A stretch of DNA of 64,000 nt from Mesorhizobium sp. (GTDB lineage: Bacteria > Pseudomonadota > Alphaproteobacteria > Rhizobiales > Rhizobiaceae): positions 1 to 64,000 of the forward strand of contig SUGL01000002.1 in assembly GCA_004963905.1 (NCBI GenBank), read 5' to 3'. Position 1 is the stretch's first letter; each line of letters starts with the position of its first letter. This document shows, one piece after another, positions 20,521 through 29,635 of the stretch. A program made the position numbers and the translations under genes. The notes beneath the pieces are model-generated. The model searched no databases. It was given only the letters and a program-made list of their open reading frames with translations, and was not told the DNA's origin.

Positions 20521-21212
20521 GAGAAATTCCTCCTGTTGCCCGAGCGCCGTGCAGCGAGCCATCATCGTCGCGCCAAGTTGGCGACATGCCGCGAGCCCGG
20601 TCAACCTCTCATTGCCCCCGTATAGGACCAAAGGAGGAATGCCCTGCCCACCGACAACAGTGGTTCAGGGCAGCCTCGTGATCCGGCCCCGCACTCATCT
20701 TCTTGGCTTCTTTTCGGCCCCCGCTCACTACCGGGCAACCAAAGATGGCCATCCCGACAAATTCAGTAAAATATGCTGAAATAAAGTTCAATCATATCAT
20801 ATCATGAATATGGGAAGGTAAGAATTTTATATATAGCATGACATGGCTGAAGCCGTTCGACGGACGGTTGCCGGGATTATTTTTTACCCTTCTTCTTTAT
20901 ATTGCGTTGCAGCAAATTGATGACGCAATGCAATATGCCCACAGGGGTTTTTCCTTGCCTGGCATTTTGCGATGACATAGCCTTACCTTGTTTCCGGCTT
21001 CAAGGACGTCGCCGTAACAAGGGAGCGGCGGCAGTCTTTCGTAGGCCAATTGGGCGGGTGCAGGCTAGGCTGAATGGGTGGAGGCAGAAATGTGCCTCTA
21101 CTGGTTAGTTTAGGTCGTGACACGCTGCCGGAAATACTTCCCAAATGGATCGCTTGGACTACCCCTTGTGGGTTTGACAATCGATTCTCGTCGTTAACCT
21201 GGGAGGATATTG
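20521..21212. promoter_or_regulatory. Long non-coding region upstream of xoxF
   Basis: This 692-base stretch has no convincing gene. It includes an AT-rich block at about 20755-20910 with triple ATCAT repeats (about 20793-20806) and TATATATA runs, markedly different from the surrounding GC-rich DNA. It also has an inverted repeat at 20901-20929. It ends in a strong GGGAGGA ribosome site for xoxF. The xoxF promoter and operators must lie here; expression of xoxF is known to be tuned by lanthanides in other methylotrophs. Confidence 0.6.
20901..20929. promoter_or_regulatory. Inverted repeat in the xoxF upstream region
   Basis: ATTGCGT (20901-20907) and ACGCAAT (20923-20929) are perfect inverted arms, 15 bases apart, about 285 bases before the xoxF start. 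The form and spacing suit a regulator dyad, but no regulator can be named and the distance from the gene is large. Confidence 0.35.
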
Positions 21213-23114
21213 ATGCGCGCACTTACGCAAGCTACCTACATTGTAACGGCCTCGGCGCTACTGTCGTTCGGCGCGCTCTATGCGGCGTCAGCCAACGAAG
21301 AGCTCGCGAAGATGGCCGAAAACCCGAAAGACTGGGTGATGCAGACGGGTGACTACGCCAACACCCGCTATTCCAAGCTCAAGCAGATCACGAAGGAGAA
21401 CGTGAAGAACCTGCAGGTCAAGTGGACCTTCTCGACCGGCGTGCTGCGCGGCCATGAGGGTGGACCGCTGATCATCGGCGACGTGATGTATGTTCACGCG
21501 CCCTTCCCGAACACCGTCTACGCTCTCGATCTCAACAAGGACGGAAAGATCCTCTGGAAGTACGAGCCCAAGCAAGACACGAACGTCATTCCGATCATGT
21601 GCTGCGACACGGTCAATCGCGGCGTCGCCTACGGAGACGGCAAGATCATTCTCAACCAGGCCGACACCACCGTCGTTGCGCTCGATGCCAAGACCGGCAA
21701 GGTCGTGTGGTCGGTCAAGAATGGCGAAAACACCGACGGCGGAAAGGGTGAATCCGGGACGTCGGCGCCCGTGGTCGTCAAGGACAAGGTTCTCGTCGGC
21801 GTCTCCGGCGCGGAATTCGGCGTCCGCGGCTGGTTGGCCGCCTACAATCTGAAGGATGGCAAGCTCGCCTGGAAGGCCTATTCGGAAGGTCCGGATGCAG
21901 ACACCCTGATCGATCCCGAGAAGACCACGCAGCTTGGCAAGCCGGTAGGGAAGGACTCCGGCACGAACACCTGGGAAGGCGAGCAGTGGAAGACCGGGGG
22001 CGGCACGACCTGGGGATGGTATTCCTACGATCCGAAGCTGAACCTCGTCTACTATGGTACCGGCAATCCCTCGACGTGGAACCCGGTCCAGCGCCCCGGA
22101 GACAATCGCTGGTCGATGACCATCTTTGCCCGCGATGCCGATACCGGCATGGCCAAATGGGTCTACCAGATGACCCCGCATGACGAATGGGACTATGACG
22201 GCATCAACGAGATGATCCTCGTCGACGGCATGGAGGTCAAAGGCAAGAAGCATGACGTGCTGGTGCATTTTGACCGCAACGGCTTCGCCTACACCATGGA
22301 TCGCGCCACCGGCGAACTTCTCGTCGCCAAGAAGTACGATCCGGCGGTGAACTGGGCGACGGAAGTCAACATGGACCCCAAGAGCAAGGAATATGGCCGC
22401 CCGCAGGTCGTGGCGAAATATTCGACCCAGCAGAACGGCGAAGACACCAACTCGACGGGCATCTGCCCAGCAGCACTCGGAACCAAGGACCAGCAGCCGG
22501 CCGCCTACTCGCCGAAGACCGGCCTGTTCTATGTGCCGACCAACCATGTGTGCATGGACTACGAGCCATATAAGGTGAGCTACACGGCCGGCCAGCCTTA
22601 TGTGGGCGCCACGGTGTCGATGTATCCCGCGCCTGGCGGTGACGGCAATATGGGCAACTTCATTGCCTGGGATGCTGCCAAGGGCGAGATCGTCTGGTCG
22701 AAGCCCGAGCAGTTCTCGGTGTGGTCGGGCGCACTGGCGACCGCCGGTGACGTCATCTTCTACGGAACGCTCGAAGGCTACATCAAGGCGGTCGATGAGA
22801 AAGGCAAGGAACTTTACAAGTTCAAGACTCCGTCCGGCATCATCGGCAACGTCACGCCCTTCGAGCATGACGGCAAGCAGTACATCGCCGTTCTCTCCGG
22901 CGTCGGTGGATGGGCCGGCATCGGCCTCGCCGGCGGGTTGCTGTCGCCCGACAACGCCGCTGCCTGGCATGGCGCCGTCGATCAGGGCCGCGCGCAAGGC
23001 GATCAGGCCGCGGTCGTTGGAACCGCCGGTCTGGGAGCAGTCGGTGGCTACGCAGCACTTGCCGACTACACGACACTGGGCGGCCAGCTGACCGTCTTCG
23101 GTCTTCCGGACTGA
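21213..23114 (+). CDS. xoxF: Lanthanide-dependent methanol dehydrogenase XoxF (PQQ quinoprotein)
   Basis: This 633-residue periplasmic enzyme oxidises methanol to formaldehyde (possibly further to formate) using PQQ and a lanthanide. The signal peptide ends near residue 27 (ASA-NEE). The adjacent-cysteine pair CC is at 130-131, the metal ligands Glu 200 and Asn 284 are in place, and [12 protein letters not shown] carries catalytic Asp 326 plus Asp 328. That extra aspartate is the lanthanide mark; calcium-type MxaF has alanine there. Start chosen at the ATG at 21213 after GGGAGGATATTG. The type looks like XoxF5. xoxG and xoxJ follow after a 159-base gap that holds a strong hairpin. Confidence 0.97.
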   Translation: MRALTQATYIVTASALLSFGALYAASANEELAKMAENPKDWVMQTGDYANTRYSKLKQITKENVKNLQVKWTFSTGVLRGHEGGPLIIGDVMYVHAPFPNTVYALDLNKDGKILWKYEPKQDTNVIPIMCCDTVNRGVAYGDGKIILNQADTTVVALDAKTGKVVWSVKNGENTDGGKGESGTSAPVVVKDKVLVGVSGAEFGVRGWLAAYNLKDGKLAWKAYSEGPDADTLIDPEKTTQLGKPVGKDSGTNTWEGEQWKTGGGTTWGWYSYDPKLNLVYYGTGNPSTWNPVQRPGDNRWSMTIFARDADTGMAKWVYQMTPHDEWDYDGINEMILVDGMEVKGKKHDVLVHFDRNGFAYTMDRATGELLVAKKYDPAVNWATEVNMDPKSKEYGRPQVVAKYSTQQNGEDTNSTGICPAALGTKDQQPAAYSPKTGLFYVPTNHVCMDYEPYKVSYTAGQPYVGATVSMYPAPGGDGNMGNFIAWDAAKGEIVWSKPEQFSVWSGALATAGDVIFYGTLEGYIKAVDEKGKELYKFKTPSGIIGNVTPFEHDGKQYIAVLSGVGGWAGIGLAGGLLSPDNAAAWHGAVDQGRAQGDQAAVVGTAGLGAVGGYAALADYTTLGGQLTVFGLPD

Positions 23115-23154
23115 TATCCGGAAACGGCCTTAGAGACCGAAGACCTGAAAATAC

Positions 23155-23190
23155 GAGAGCCCGGTTGCCCGGAGGTATTTCCGGGCTCTC
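23155..23190 (+). terminator. Strong hairpin between xoxF and xoxG
   Basis: GAGAGCCCGG (23155-23164) and CCGGGCTCTC (23181-23190) pair perfectly over 10 bases around a 16-base loop. No T-run follows, so it is probably a leaky attenuator or a 3' stabiliser of xoxF mRNA rather than a full terminator. It would let the enzyme be made in excess over XoxG and XoxJ. Confidence 0.65.
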
Positions 23191-23273
23191 CATTTGCCGC
23201 GCACCCGAAACATCGATCAACGCCGCGGCGCGGCGGCAACCCTTTGTCCTTGGCAAAAGAAGGAAGCGTCTGA

Positions 23274-23798
23274 ATGTTTGTTCGCATTGCAATTTCCGTT
23301 CTCGCCCTGGCTCTTCTGCCTCCGGCCGGCTCAAGTCCGGCGCGGGCTGAGGACAGCGCAGACAAAGCCAAGGCGGTGAAGGAAGAGGGCGGCAAGTATT
23401 TGGACGCGGATGGAAATCCAACCTACAAGATCGAAAACGGAACCGTGGATTGGTACACGTTCAGCGGCTATCGCCGCTATCACTCGGACTGCCATGTCTG
23501 CCACGGACAGGACGGAACAGGTTCGAGCTACGCGCCGGCCCTGGCGAACAGCCTGAAAAACATCGACTACCCCACTTTTCTCTCGATCGTCGCCCAGGGC
23601 CGCAAGAATACCGCTAACGGCAAGGAAAACGTCATGCCCGCCTTCGGCGACAACAAGAACGTCTATTGCTACCTGGACGATCTCTACGTCTATCTGCGTG
23701 CCCGCGCCGATGGCGCGGCACCCCGTGGAAGGCCGCCCAAGCACGAAGACAAGGCTCAAGCGGCGAAGGATGCCGAAAAATCCTGCATGGGTGGATGA
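23274..23798 (+). CDS. xoxG: Cytochrome c XoxG, electron acceptor of XoxF
   Basis: A 174-residue exported cytochrome cL-type protein with signal peptide (about residues 1-25, ending ARA) and a haem motif CHVCH at 73-77. The probable axial methionine is Met 121 in NVMPAFGDN. Extra cysteines occur near the C-terminus (VYCYLDD and KSCMGG). It accepts electrons one at a time from reduced PQQ in XoxF and passes them to a small cytochrome c. Its place right after xoxF and before xoxJ is the standard order. Its stop is one base before the chosen xoxJ start. Confidence 0.93.
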   Translation: MFVRIAISVLALALLPPAGSSPARAEDSADKAKAVKEEGGKYLDADGNPTYKIENGTVDWYTFSGYRRYHSDCHVCHGQDGTGSSYAPALANSLKNIDYPTFLSIVAQGRKNTANGKENVMPAFGDNKNVYCYLDDLYVYLRARADGAAPRGRPPKHEDKAQAAKDAEKSCMGG

Positions 23799-23799
23799 C

Positions 23800-24666
23800 A
23801 TGACCGGCGGCGCATCGAAACGCGTTGTCTTGCTGATCCTCGGCGCGCTCGCCATGTCGCCGTCGAACGCCCAGGCGCAAGGCGCGGGCCTCGGGGCAGC
23901 GGGCGAACTGGTCGATCCCGACACGCTGCGCGTCTGCGCCGATCCTTCGAACATGCCGTTCACCGACCAGAACGGCCAAGGTTTCGAAAACAAGCTGGCC
24001 GAGCTGGTTGCCAAGAAGACGGGAAGGAAGTCGGTCGCCTACACATGGTTTCCGACCGTCATAGGCTTCGTGCGCAACACGCTTGCCGCCAACCGATGCG
24101 ACGTCATCATGGGCTATGCTCAGGGCGATGAGCTGGTGCAGAACACCAATGCTTATTATCGCTCCTCCTATGTTCTCGTGCATCCGAAGGGCGACGACCT
24201 CGAAGGTGTCGAGACGATCGAGGATCCGAAACTCACCGGCAAGAGGATTGGCGTCGTCGAACGCACGCCGCCGACTGCCAACATGGCCGCCAACAAACTC
24301 CTGCGAACGGCAAAAATCTACCCGTTGTCCGTCGACACGCGCGTCACCCCGTCGATGGGAGAGGTCGTGATCAAGGACATGCTTGCCGGCAAGATCGACG
24401 CAGCGATCTTATGGGGGCCGATGGCGGGCTACTATGCCAAGCAACTCAATGCGAATGTTGCGATCGTCCCATTGGTCAAGGAAAAGACCGGCTCGCGCAT
24501 GTCCTACCGCATCACCATGGGGGTACGTCCATCCGACCAGGAATGGAAGCGTACTCTCAACAAGGTGATCCGAGAAAACCAGGCGGAGATCAACAAGCTC
24601 CTGCTCGACTACAACGTGCCGCTGATCGACGAGCATGACAACGCAATAACCGCAGCGCCAGGGTGA
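23800..24666 (+). CDS. xoxJ: XoxJ, periplasmic binding-fold partner of methanol dehydrogenase
   Basis: A 288-residue type 2 periplasmic-binding protein (SBP_bac_3 class) with TLRVCADPSNMPFTDQNGQG at the start of the mature chain. XoxJ/MxaJ proteins are not transporter subunits; they are thought to help activate or mature the methanol dehydrogenase. Start chosen at the ATG at 23800, which gives a clean signal peptide ending NAQAQ; an in-frame ATG at 23770 would overlap xoxG and add a charged tail. Third gene of xoxFGJ. Confidence 0.9.
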   Translation: MTGGASKRVVLLILGALAMSPSNAQAQGAGLGAAGELVDPDTLRVCADPSNMPFTDQNGQGFENKLAELVAKKTGRKSVAYTWFPTVIGFVRNTLAANRCDVIMGYAQGDELVQNTNAYYRSSYVLVHPKGDDLEGVETIEDPKLTGKRIGVVERTPPTANMAANKLLRTAKIYPLSVDTRVTPSMGEVVIKDMLAGKIDAAILWGPMAGYYAKQLNANVAIVPLVKEKTGSRMSYRITMGVRPSDQEWKRTLNKVIRENQAEINKLLLDYNVPLIDEHDNAITAAPG

Positions 24667-24858
24667 CACATAGGTGTGAAGCTGGACGGATCATGGAGAG
24701 AAGGAGCGATAATTGTGCTTTGCTCATTTGCTTTTGATTGTTTGAGAACCCATTGTTTCATTTGTCCATTTGTGAGGTGATGGACGAGCCATTGCATTGC
24801 CCGCAATGGCGCAAACGACATGACCGGCCCCTTCGGGCTGGCAGAAGAGGAGAATGCC
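24667..24858 (+). promoter_or_regulatory. Leader region of the pqq operon
   Basis: This 192-base gap precedes pqqA. It is T-rich in its middle, with several ATTTG repeats (about 24727-24776), and has a 7-base hairpin GCCATTG/CAATGGC at 24788-24810. A pqq promoter is expected here. No coding potential is seen. Confidence 0.45.
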
Positions 24859-24957
24859 ATGAAGAAGAAGAGCTGGAAGAAACCGACCATGTGCCAGGTT
24901 GCTGCGGGCTTCGAAATTTCGCGGTATCTGCCTGCTGAAATTCCTCCCAGGAAGTAG
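24859..24957 (+). CDS. pqqA: PQQ precursor peptide PqqA
   Basis: A 32-residue peptide, found by reading the gap before pqqB. The core GFEISRYLPAEI carries Glu 19 and Tyr 23 in the required E-x3-Y spacing; these two side chains are cross-linked by PqqE and become PQQ. The KSWKKP start is also typical. An AGAGGAG ribosome site lies before the ATG. A hairpin follows the stop and pqqB begins 153 bases later. It is slightly longer than the common 22-29 residues, with an unusual MCQV before the core. Confidence 0.93.
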   Translation: MKKKSWKKPTMCQVAAGFEISRYLPAEIPPRK

Positions 24958-24965
24958 GCCGCAAA

Positions 24966-24997
24966 GGTGCATGTCCCTGGCAACAGGGGCATGCACC
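24966..24997 (+). terminator. GNRA-loop hairpin between pqqA and pqqB
   Basis: GGTGCATGTCCCTG (24966-24979) pairs with CAGGGGCATGCACC (24984-24997) through 14 positions, one of them a U-G pair, around the tetraloop GCAA. No T-run follows. It starts 8 bases after the pqqA stop and probably protects or terminates most pqqA transcripts, so that the precursor peptide exceeds the enzymes. Confidence 0.75.
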
Positions 24998-25110
24998 CGC
25001 TCGCCGCGTGAGGTCCTCGCGACGGGCTTTGCCGTGGGAAACGCGGGCGCGAAGCCGTTTGCCATCGTGAATTTGCTGCCGGTCGAATGGGCCGCGGAGC
25101 AGGCATCGTC

Positions 25111-26049
25111 ATGCGCGTGAAGATCATCGGATCGGCGGCGGGAGGCGGTTTTCCGCAATGGAACTGCAACTATCGCCTGAGCCGTACGGCTCGCGCCGGG
25201 ATGGCCGGCGTGCATTCACGAACCCAATCATGCATTGCCGCGTCGTCGGACGGGGCAGGCTGGGTTCTCTTCAACGCGTCGCCCGACATTCGCCAGCAGA
25301 TTGCGCAGACGCCTGAACTGCAGCCCGCGGCCGACGCGCCGCTGCGTTCGACGCCTATCCGCGCGGTGGTGCTGACCAACGCCGACGTGGACCATATCGC
25401 CGGCCTGCTCAGCCTGCGCGAACGACAGCCTTTCGCAATCTATGCGACGGCGCAGGTGCTGGCGACGCTGGCGGCGAATTCGATTTTCAATGTTCTCGAT
25501 CCGGCGATCGTGCCGCGGCGCCTCCTGGCGCCAACGGAGGAACTGGCGATCCGCGATGCGGACGGCCGCGAGACCGGTGTGGTCGTCGACGCCTTTCCCG
25601 TGCCCGGGAAGATCGCTCTCTATCTCGAGCAAACAGGCGATCCCAGCGCCGATTTCAGCTCCGACGCGGGCGACACGATCGGAGTCCGCATCACCGGGGC
25701 CGGCAGCCGCGGCGCTGTCTTCTACATCCCCGGCTGCGCGCGCATCGACGCCCCCCTGCGCGCTCGTGTACGCGATGCCGCCTGCCTGCTTTTCGACGGC
25801 ACCGTCTACACGGACGACGAGATGATCGCTGCCCGCGTCGGCCAGAAAACCGGTGCGCGCATGGGTCACATCGCGATGTCTGGACAAGCGGGTTCGATTG
25901 CCGGCTTGGCCGATTTGAGGATCGGCCGCCGCATCTTCGTCCATATCAACAACACCAATCCTGTTCTTGACGAGAATTCCGCCGAACACGCGGCGGTCAA
26001 AGCCGCTGGCTGGGAAGTCGCCAGCGATGGGATGGAGATGGAATTTTGA
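25111..26049 (+). CDS. pqqB: PqqB, metallo-beta-lactamase-fold enzyme of PQQ synthesis
   Basis: A 312-residue protein with IIGSAAGGGFPQWNCNYRLS at the N-terminus, the hallmark of PqqB, and a metal-binding region with TNADVDHIAGLLSLRE (about residues 90-105). PqqB acts as an iron-dependent hydroxylase on the cross-linked tyrosine intermediate. Start chosen at the ATG at 25111; an upstream in-frame ATG at 25087 would only add eight residues. The stop overlaps the TTG start of pqqC. Confidence 0.95.
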   Translation: MRVKIIGSAAGGGFPQWNCNYRLSRTARAGMAGVHSRTQSCIAASSDGAGWVLFNASPDIRQQIAQTPELQPAADAPLRSTPIRAVVLTNADVDHIAGLLSLRERQPFAIYATAQVLATLAANSIFNVLDPAIVPRRLLAPTEELAIRDADGRETGVVVDAFPVPGKIALYLEQTGDPSADFSSDAGDTIGVRITGAGSRGAVFYIPGCARIDAPLRARVRDAACLLFDGTVYTDDEMIAARVGQKTGARMGHIAMSGQAGSIAGLADLRIGRRIFVHINNTNPVLDENSAEHAAVKAAGWEVASDGMEMEF

Positions 26050-26801
26050 GCGATTTCCGCGATGCGGCCGCAGGTGGCCTGTCCAAGAGCGAGCTCGAGG
26101 CCGTGCTGCGGCAGGTCGGTGACGAGCGCTATCACAATCGTCATCCTTTCCATCACAGAATGACCAGTGGCGACCTGTCGAAGGCCGAAATGCAGGCCTG
26201 GGCGCTGAACCGCTATTGCTACCAGGCCGTCATTCCGCGCAAGGACGCCATGATCCTGGCACGTGCCGAGGATCCGGCGTTTCGCGCTGCCTGGCGCAAA
26301 CGCATCGAGGACCACGACGGCGAGGACGGCTGGAGCGGCGGCATCGCGCGCTGGCTGCATCTGGCAACCTCGCTCGGGCTCGATGCCGAAGCCGTCAAGA
26401 GCGAAAGGCTGGCACTACCGGCGACCCGTTTCGCTGTCGGCGCCTACCTTTCCTTCTGCACGAACCGGACGCTGCTCGAGGCGGTCGCGTCTTCGCTGAC
26501 CGAGATGTTCTCGCCGCGCATCATCGGCGAACGGGTGCCGGCGATGCTGGCCAAATACGACTACGTCACCGAGGATACGCTGGCTTATTTCAGCCGGCGG
26601 CCCGAGCAGGCATCGCGCGATGCCGACTTCGCCCTCGCCTATGTGCTCGGCCACGCCGATACGGCGGAACGCCAGCAGCAGGCGATCGATGCGCTGGTGT
26701 TCAAATGCGATATACTCTGGGCCATGCTCGACGCGCTTCAACATGCCTATGGCGCGCCGGGAAACATACCCCCTGGCGCCTTCCGCCCGGAGTCGGTCTG
26801 A
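26046..26801 (+). CDS. pqqC: PqqC, pyrroloquinoline-quinone synthase
   Basis: This 251-residue oxidase performs the final ring closure and eight-electron oxidation to PQQ. Motifs include YHNRHPFHHRM (about residues 29-39), NRYCYQAVIPRKDA and YVTEDTLAYFSRR. The start is a TTG at 26046 that overlaps the pqqB stop as TTGA; no ATG fits the conserved N-terminus. It overlaps pqqD by one base. Chain length is normal. Confidence 0.95.
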   Translation: MSDFRDAAAGGLSKSELEAVLRQVGDERYHNRHPFHHRMTSGDLSKAEMQAWALNRYCYQAVIPRKDAMILARAEDPAFRAAWRKRIEDHDGEDGWSGGIARWLHLATSLGLDAEAVKSERLALPATRFAVGAYLSFCTNRTLLEAVASSLTEMFSPRIIGERVPAMLAKYDYVTEDTLAYFSRRPEQASRDADFALAYVLGHADTAERQQQAIDALVFKCDILWAMLDALQHAYGAPGNIPPGAFRPESV

Positions 26802-27097
26802 TGATGGCTCTGCGCGAAAGAGCCCTGGTGTCGTTGCAATCGATGCCGTCGCTGCCGAAGCATGTGCGCATACAGTACGACCCTGTGCGGCAGGCCTTCG
26901 CCGTGCTTTCGCCAGAGAAGGTATTCTGGCCGAACGAGATCAGCCTCGACATATTGCGCCGCTGCGATGGGCGATCCACCGTCGGCCACATCATCGCCCA
27001 CCTTGCCTCCGACTATGACGCCGATCAGGAGGCCGTGGCGGCCGACGTCATCGCCTTCCTGCAGGAATGGTCGGACAAGCTGCTGGTGAGGCTATGA
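26801..27097 (+). CDS. pqqD: PqqD, peptide chaperone of PQQ synthesis
   Basis: A 98-residue RiPP recognition element protein that binds PqqA and presents it to PqqE. The typical core VRIQYDPVRQAFAVLSPEKV and NEISLDILRRCDG is present. It starts at the ATG at 26801, sharing one base with the pqqC stop, and ends in an ATGA overlap with pqqE. It is separate here, not fused to PqqC as in Methylorubrum. Confidence 0.95.
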   Translation: MMALRERALVSLQSMPSLPKHVRIQYDPVRQAFAVLSPEKVFWPNEISLDILRRCDGRSTVGHIIAHLASDYDADQEAVAADVIAFLQEWSDKLLVRL

Positions 27098-28239
27098 GCG
27101 AGGCCGTTCTCCCTCCGATCGGCATGCTGGCGGAACTGACGCATCGCTGCCCGCTGCAGTGCCCTTATTGCTCCAATCCGCTTGAATTGCTGAAGGCCAA
27201 TCGCGAGCTCGACACACCGACCTGGCTCGATCTCTTCTCGCAGGCCGCCGATCTCGGCGTTCTGCAGGTGCATCTGTCCGGCGGCGAGCCGACTCTGCGC
27301 CGCGACCTCGAGCAATTGATCGCCGGACTTTCGGCGCGCGGTGTCTACACCAACCTCATCACCGCCGGCATCAACATCGCCGATGGCCGCATCGAGGCCT
27401 TTGCCGAAGCCGGTCTCGATCACCTGCAACTTAGCTTTCAGGGTGCCCGCCCAGCGACCACCGACCGTATCGGCAATCATGTCGGCAGCCATGAAAAGAA
27501 GCTGGAGACGGCACACCGCGCCCGCGCGGCCGGGCTGCCGCTCACCATCAATGCGCCGATCCATCGTCACAACATCGAGGAAGTGCCGGAATTCATCGAT
27601 CTGGCCCTTTCGTTGGGCGCGGAGCGGCTCGAGATCGCCAACGTGCAGTATGCCGGCTGGGCGCTGGCCAATCGCAATGCGCTGATGCCCGAACGCGCCG
27701 CGGTCGACCGGCAGGCCGACACCGTCGCGGCGGCGCAGGAACGACTGGCCGGCGTCATCAACATCGATTTCGTCCCGCCGGACTATTTTGCCATCTACCC
27801 CAAGCCATGCATGGGCGGCTGGGCGCGCGATGCGTTCATGGTGGCCCCGGACGGCACGGTGCTGCCGTGCCATGCCGCGCAGACGATTCCTTCGCTTCGC
27901 TTCGAGCGGTTCGGAGAGCGCACGCTTGCCGAAATCTGGACCGATTCACCAGCATTCAATGCTTTCCGCGGCACCGAGTGGATGCAGGAGCCGTGCCGAA
28001 GCTGCGAGCGTCGCGAGGTCGACTGGGGCGGCTGCAGGTGTCAGGCGATGGCGATTGCCGGTGATGCCGCGGCTACGGATCCGGCCTGCATCAAGTCGCC
28101 GATCCACGAGCACATGACCGACGCCGCGCTGGCAGGGGCAGCGCCGGAGAGAAATGGCGCGGAACGTTTCATCTTCCGGCGGATCGGCGCCACAACCCGA
28201 CCTGACCCGACCGAGCAACTATTGGTTCGTGAGAAATAG
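27094..28239 (+). CDS. pqqE: PqqE, radical SAM cross-linking enzyme of PQQ synthesis
   Basis: A 381-residue radical SAM/SPASM enzyme that joins Glu and Tyr of PqqA. The SAM cluster motif is CPLQCPYC (about residues 19-26), followed by the LSGGEPTLR substrate loop. The C-terminal SPASM region has cysteines in KPCMGGW, LPCHAAQ, EPCRSC and GGCRC. Start at the ATG at 27094 overlaps the pqqD stop. It is the last gene of the pqqABCDE set; no pqqF/G protease gene is in the window. Confidence 0.96.
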   Translation: MSEAVLPPIGMLAELTHRCPLQCPYCSNPLELLKANRELDTPTWLDLFSQAADLGVLQVHLSGGEPTLRRDLEQLIAGLSARGVYTNLITAGINIADGRIEAFAEAGLDHLQLSFQGARPATTDRIGNHVGSHEKKLETAHRARAAGLPLTINAPIHRHNIEEVPEFIDLALSLGAERLEIANVQYAGWALANRNALMPERAAVDRQADTVAAAQERLAGVINIDFVPPDYFAIYPKPCMGGWARDAFMVAPDGTVLPCHAAQTIPSLRFERFGERTLAEIWTDSPAFNAFRGTEWMQEPCRSCERREVDWGGCRCQAMAIAGDAAATDPACIKSPIHEHMTDAALAGAAPERNGAERFIFRRIGATTRPDPTEQLLVREK

Positions 28240-28552
28240 AGGGGGATCGGGTCTGAATTGTAGGCCGTTCGGAAAAATTTCAGCAAAATCAACCATTTGA
28301 GTAGGAATTTTGTTAGGCCCGGAGGTCATCTTTTCTACAGGAGATCAATACGTTAGCGGCTGGTCAGCCAACCCATTTCCTTCGCATTCTCTCGTACGGT
28401 CTGGCGAACCTAAGGACCAGAAGGAGGACTAGTTTTCCTTGCACGCGGTTCTCTTCATCCCACAAAAGGGTCGATGAACCCGTGACGAATGCGGCAAACG
28501 GGGGCATGCTCGGCGATCGCGGCCTGCTTGCCGACCCCGACGGAGTCACATC
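28240..28552. other. Intergenic region after pqqE
   Basis: These 313 bases hold no convincing gene. An A/T-richer stretch (about 28270-28315) with AAAATTTCAGCAAAATC follows pqqE. I see no clear terminator hairpin. The promoter of the M50 protease gene is expected near the right end. Confidence 0.4.
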
Positions 28553-29635
28553 ATGCACTGGTCCTATCCGATCCTCCGTGTCGGCGGCACCGAGATCCGC
28601 ATCCACCTGACCTTCCTGCTGCTGCTCGCCTGGATCGGCATCGCCTATTTCCAGGAGGGTGGAATGCCGGCTGCGATAGAGGGCGTCGGCTTCATCGGCG
28701 CCGTGTTCGCCTGCGTGGTATTGCATGAGCTCGGCCATGCCGCCGCCGCCAGTCGCTACGGCATCCGAACTCCAAAGATCACGCTCTTGCCGATAGGCGG
28801 CGTCGCGGAGCTGGAGCGCCTACCCGAGAAGCCGTCGGAAGAGATCGTCGTGGCGCTCGCCGGTCCGCTGGTCAATGTCGTCATTGCCGCTTTCCTCGTC
28901 GTCGCGCTCGGGACCACTGTCGGTATCGACGCGCTGACGTCGATGGATAACCCTCATGTCGCCTTTGTAGCTCGCCTCGCCGCCGTCAATATCTGGCTGG
29001 TTCTGTTCAACCTCATTCCGGCCTTTCCGATGGATGGCGGGCGCGTGCTGCGCGCCTTGCTCGCCACGCGCTACAATCGCGTGCGTGCGACGGAGATTGC
29101 GGGGGCCGTCGGTCAGTTCGCCGCCTTCGCCTTCGGCTTCATCGGTCTCGTCGCCGGCAACGTGCTGCTCATATTCGTGGCGATCTTCGTCTACCTCGCC
29201 GCCACTGCGGAAACGCAGGCGATGGGGCTTGAGGCAGCGGCGCGTGCCGTTAGCATCCGCGACGTCATGATCAGCCGGTTCGAAAGCCTGCCGGCGACCG
29301 CGAACCTCGACGAGGCGGCACAGGCTCTGTTGCGCACGACGCAGCACGAATTCCCAATCGTCGACGGTTCCGGCAGGCTGCGCGGCGTGCTGATCCGTGA
29401 AGGGCTCGTCGCCGGCCTGCAGCAGCGCGGCGGTCAGGCTCCTGCGATCGAGGCAATGGCCACAGATATCCCGGTGGTTCGCGACCACGAGAAGCTCATC
29501 AAGGCGCTCGAGCCCCTGAAGAATGGAGCTGCACCTGCCGTCGGAGTGGTGGATGCAGAGGGTCGGTTGGTCGGCTACGTCACCATCGAAAACATCGGCG
29601 AGCTCATGCTGCTGCGCAGCGCCGTCGCAAGCTGA
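28553..29635 (+). CDS. M50-family site-2 type membrane metalloprotease with CBS domains
   Basis: A 360-residue membrane protein. The zinc motif HELGH is at 58-62 within a membrane helix, and the second motif NLIPAFPMDGGR (about 157-168) supplies the Asp ligand. About six membrane segments occupy residues 10-220, and two CBS-type domains fill residues 235-355. Such proteases cut membrane-bound substrates, and CBS domains usually sense adenine nucleotides. It stands alone between the pqq operon and a long non-coding gap, so it gives no hint of its substrate. Confidence 0.88.
   Translation: MHWSYPILRVGGTEIRIHLTFLLLLAWIGIAYFQEGGMPAAIEGVGFIGAVFACVVLHELGHAAAASRYGIRTPKITLLPIGGVAELERLPEKPSEEIVVALAGPLVNVVIAAFLVVALGTTVGIDALTSMDNPHVAFVARLAAVNIWLVLFNLIPAFPMDGGRVLRALLATRYNRVRATEIAGAVGQFAAFAFGFIGLVAGNVLLIFVAIFVYLAATAETQAMGLEAAARAVSIRDVMISRFESLPATANLDEAAQALLRTTQHEFPIVDGSGRLRGVLIREGLVAGLQQRGGQAPAIEAMATDIPVVRDHEKLIKALEPLKNGAAPAVGVVDAEGRLVGYVTIENIGELMLLRSAVAS

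Noticed and set aside
21174..21179. TTGACA as a -35 box for xoxF
   Set aside because: No fitting -10 element lies at the right distance before the ribosome site.
21288..22997. A 569-codon open frame on the minus strand opposite xoxF
   Set aside because: It is antisense to a certain gene, has no protein-like motifs, and arises from GC-rich third positions.
21213..23114. Calcium-type methanol dehydrogenase MxaF
   Set aside because: Asp 328 in WDYDG is the lanthanide-type residue; MxaF has Ala at this position, and no mxaI or other mxa genes are present.
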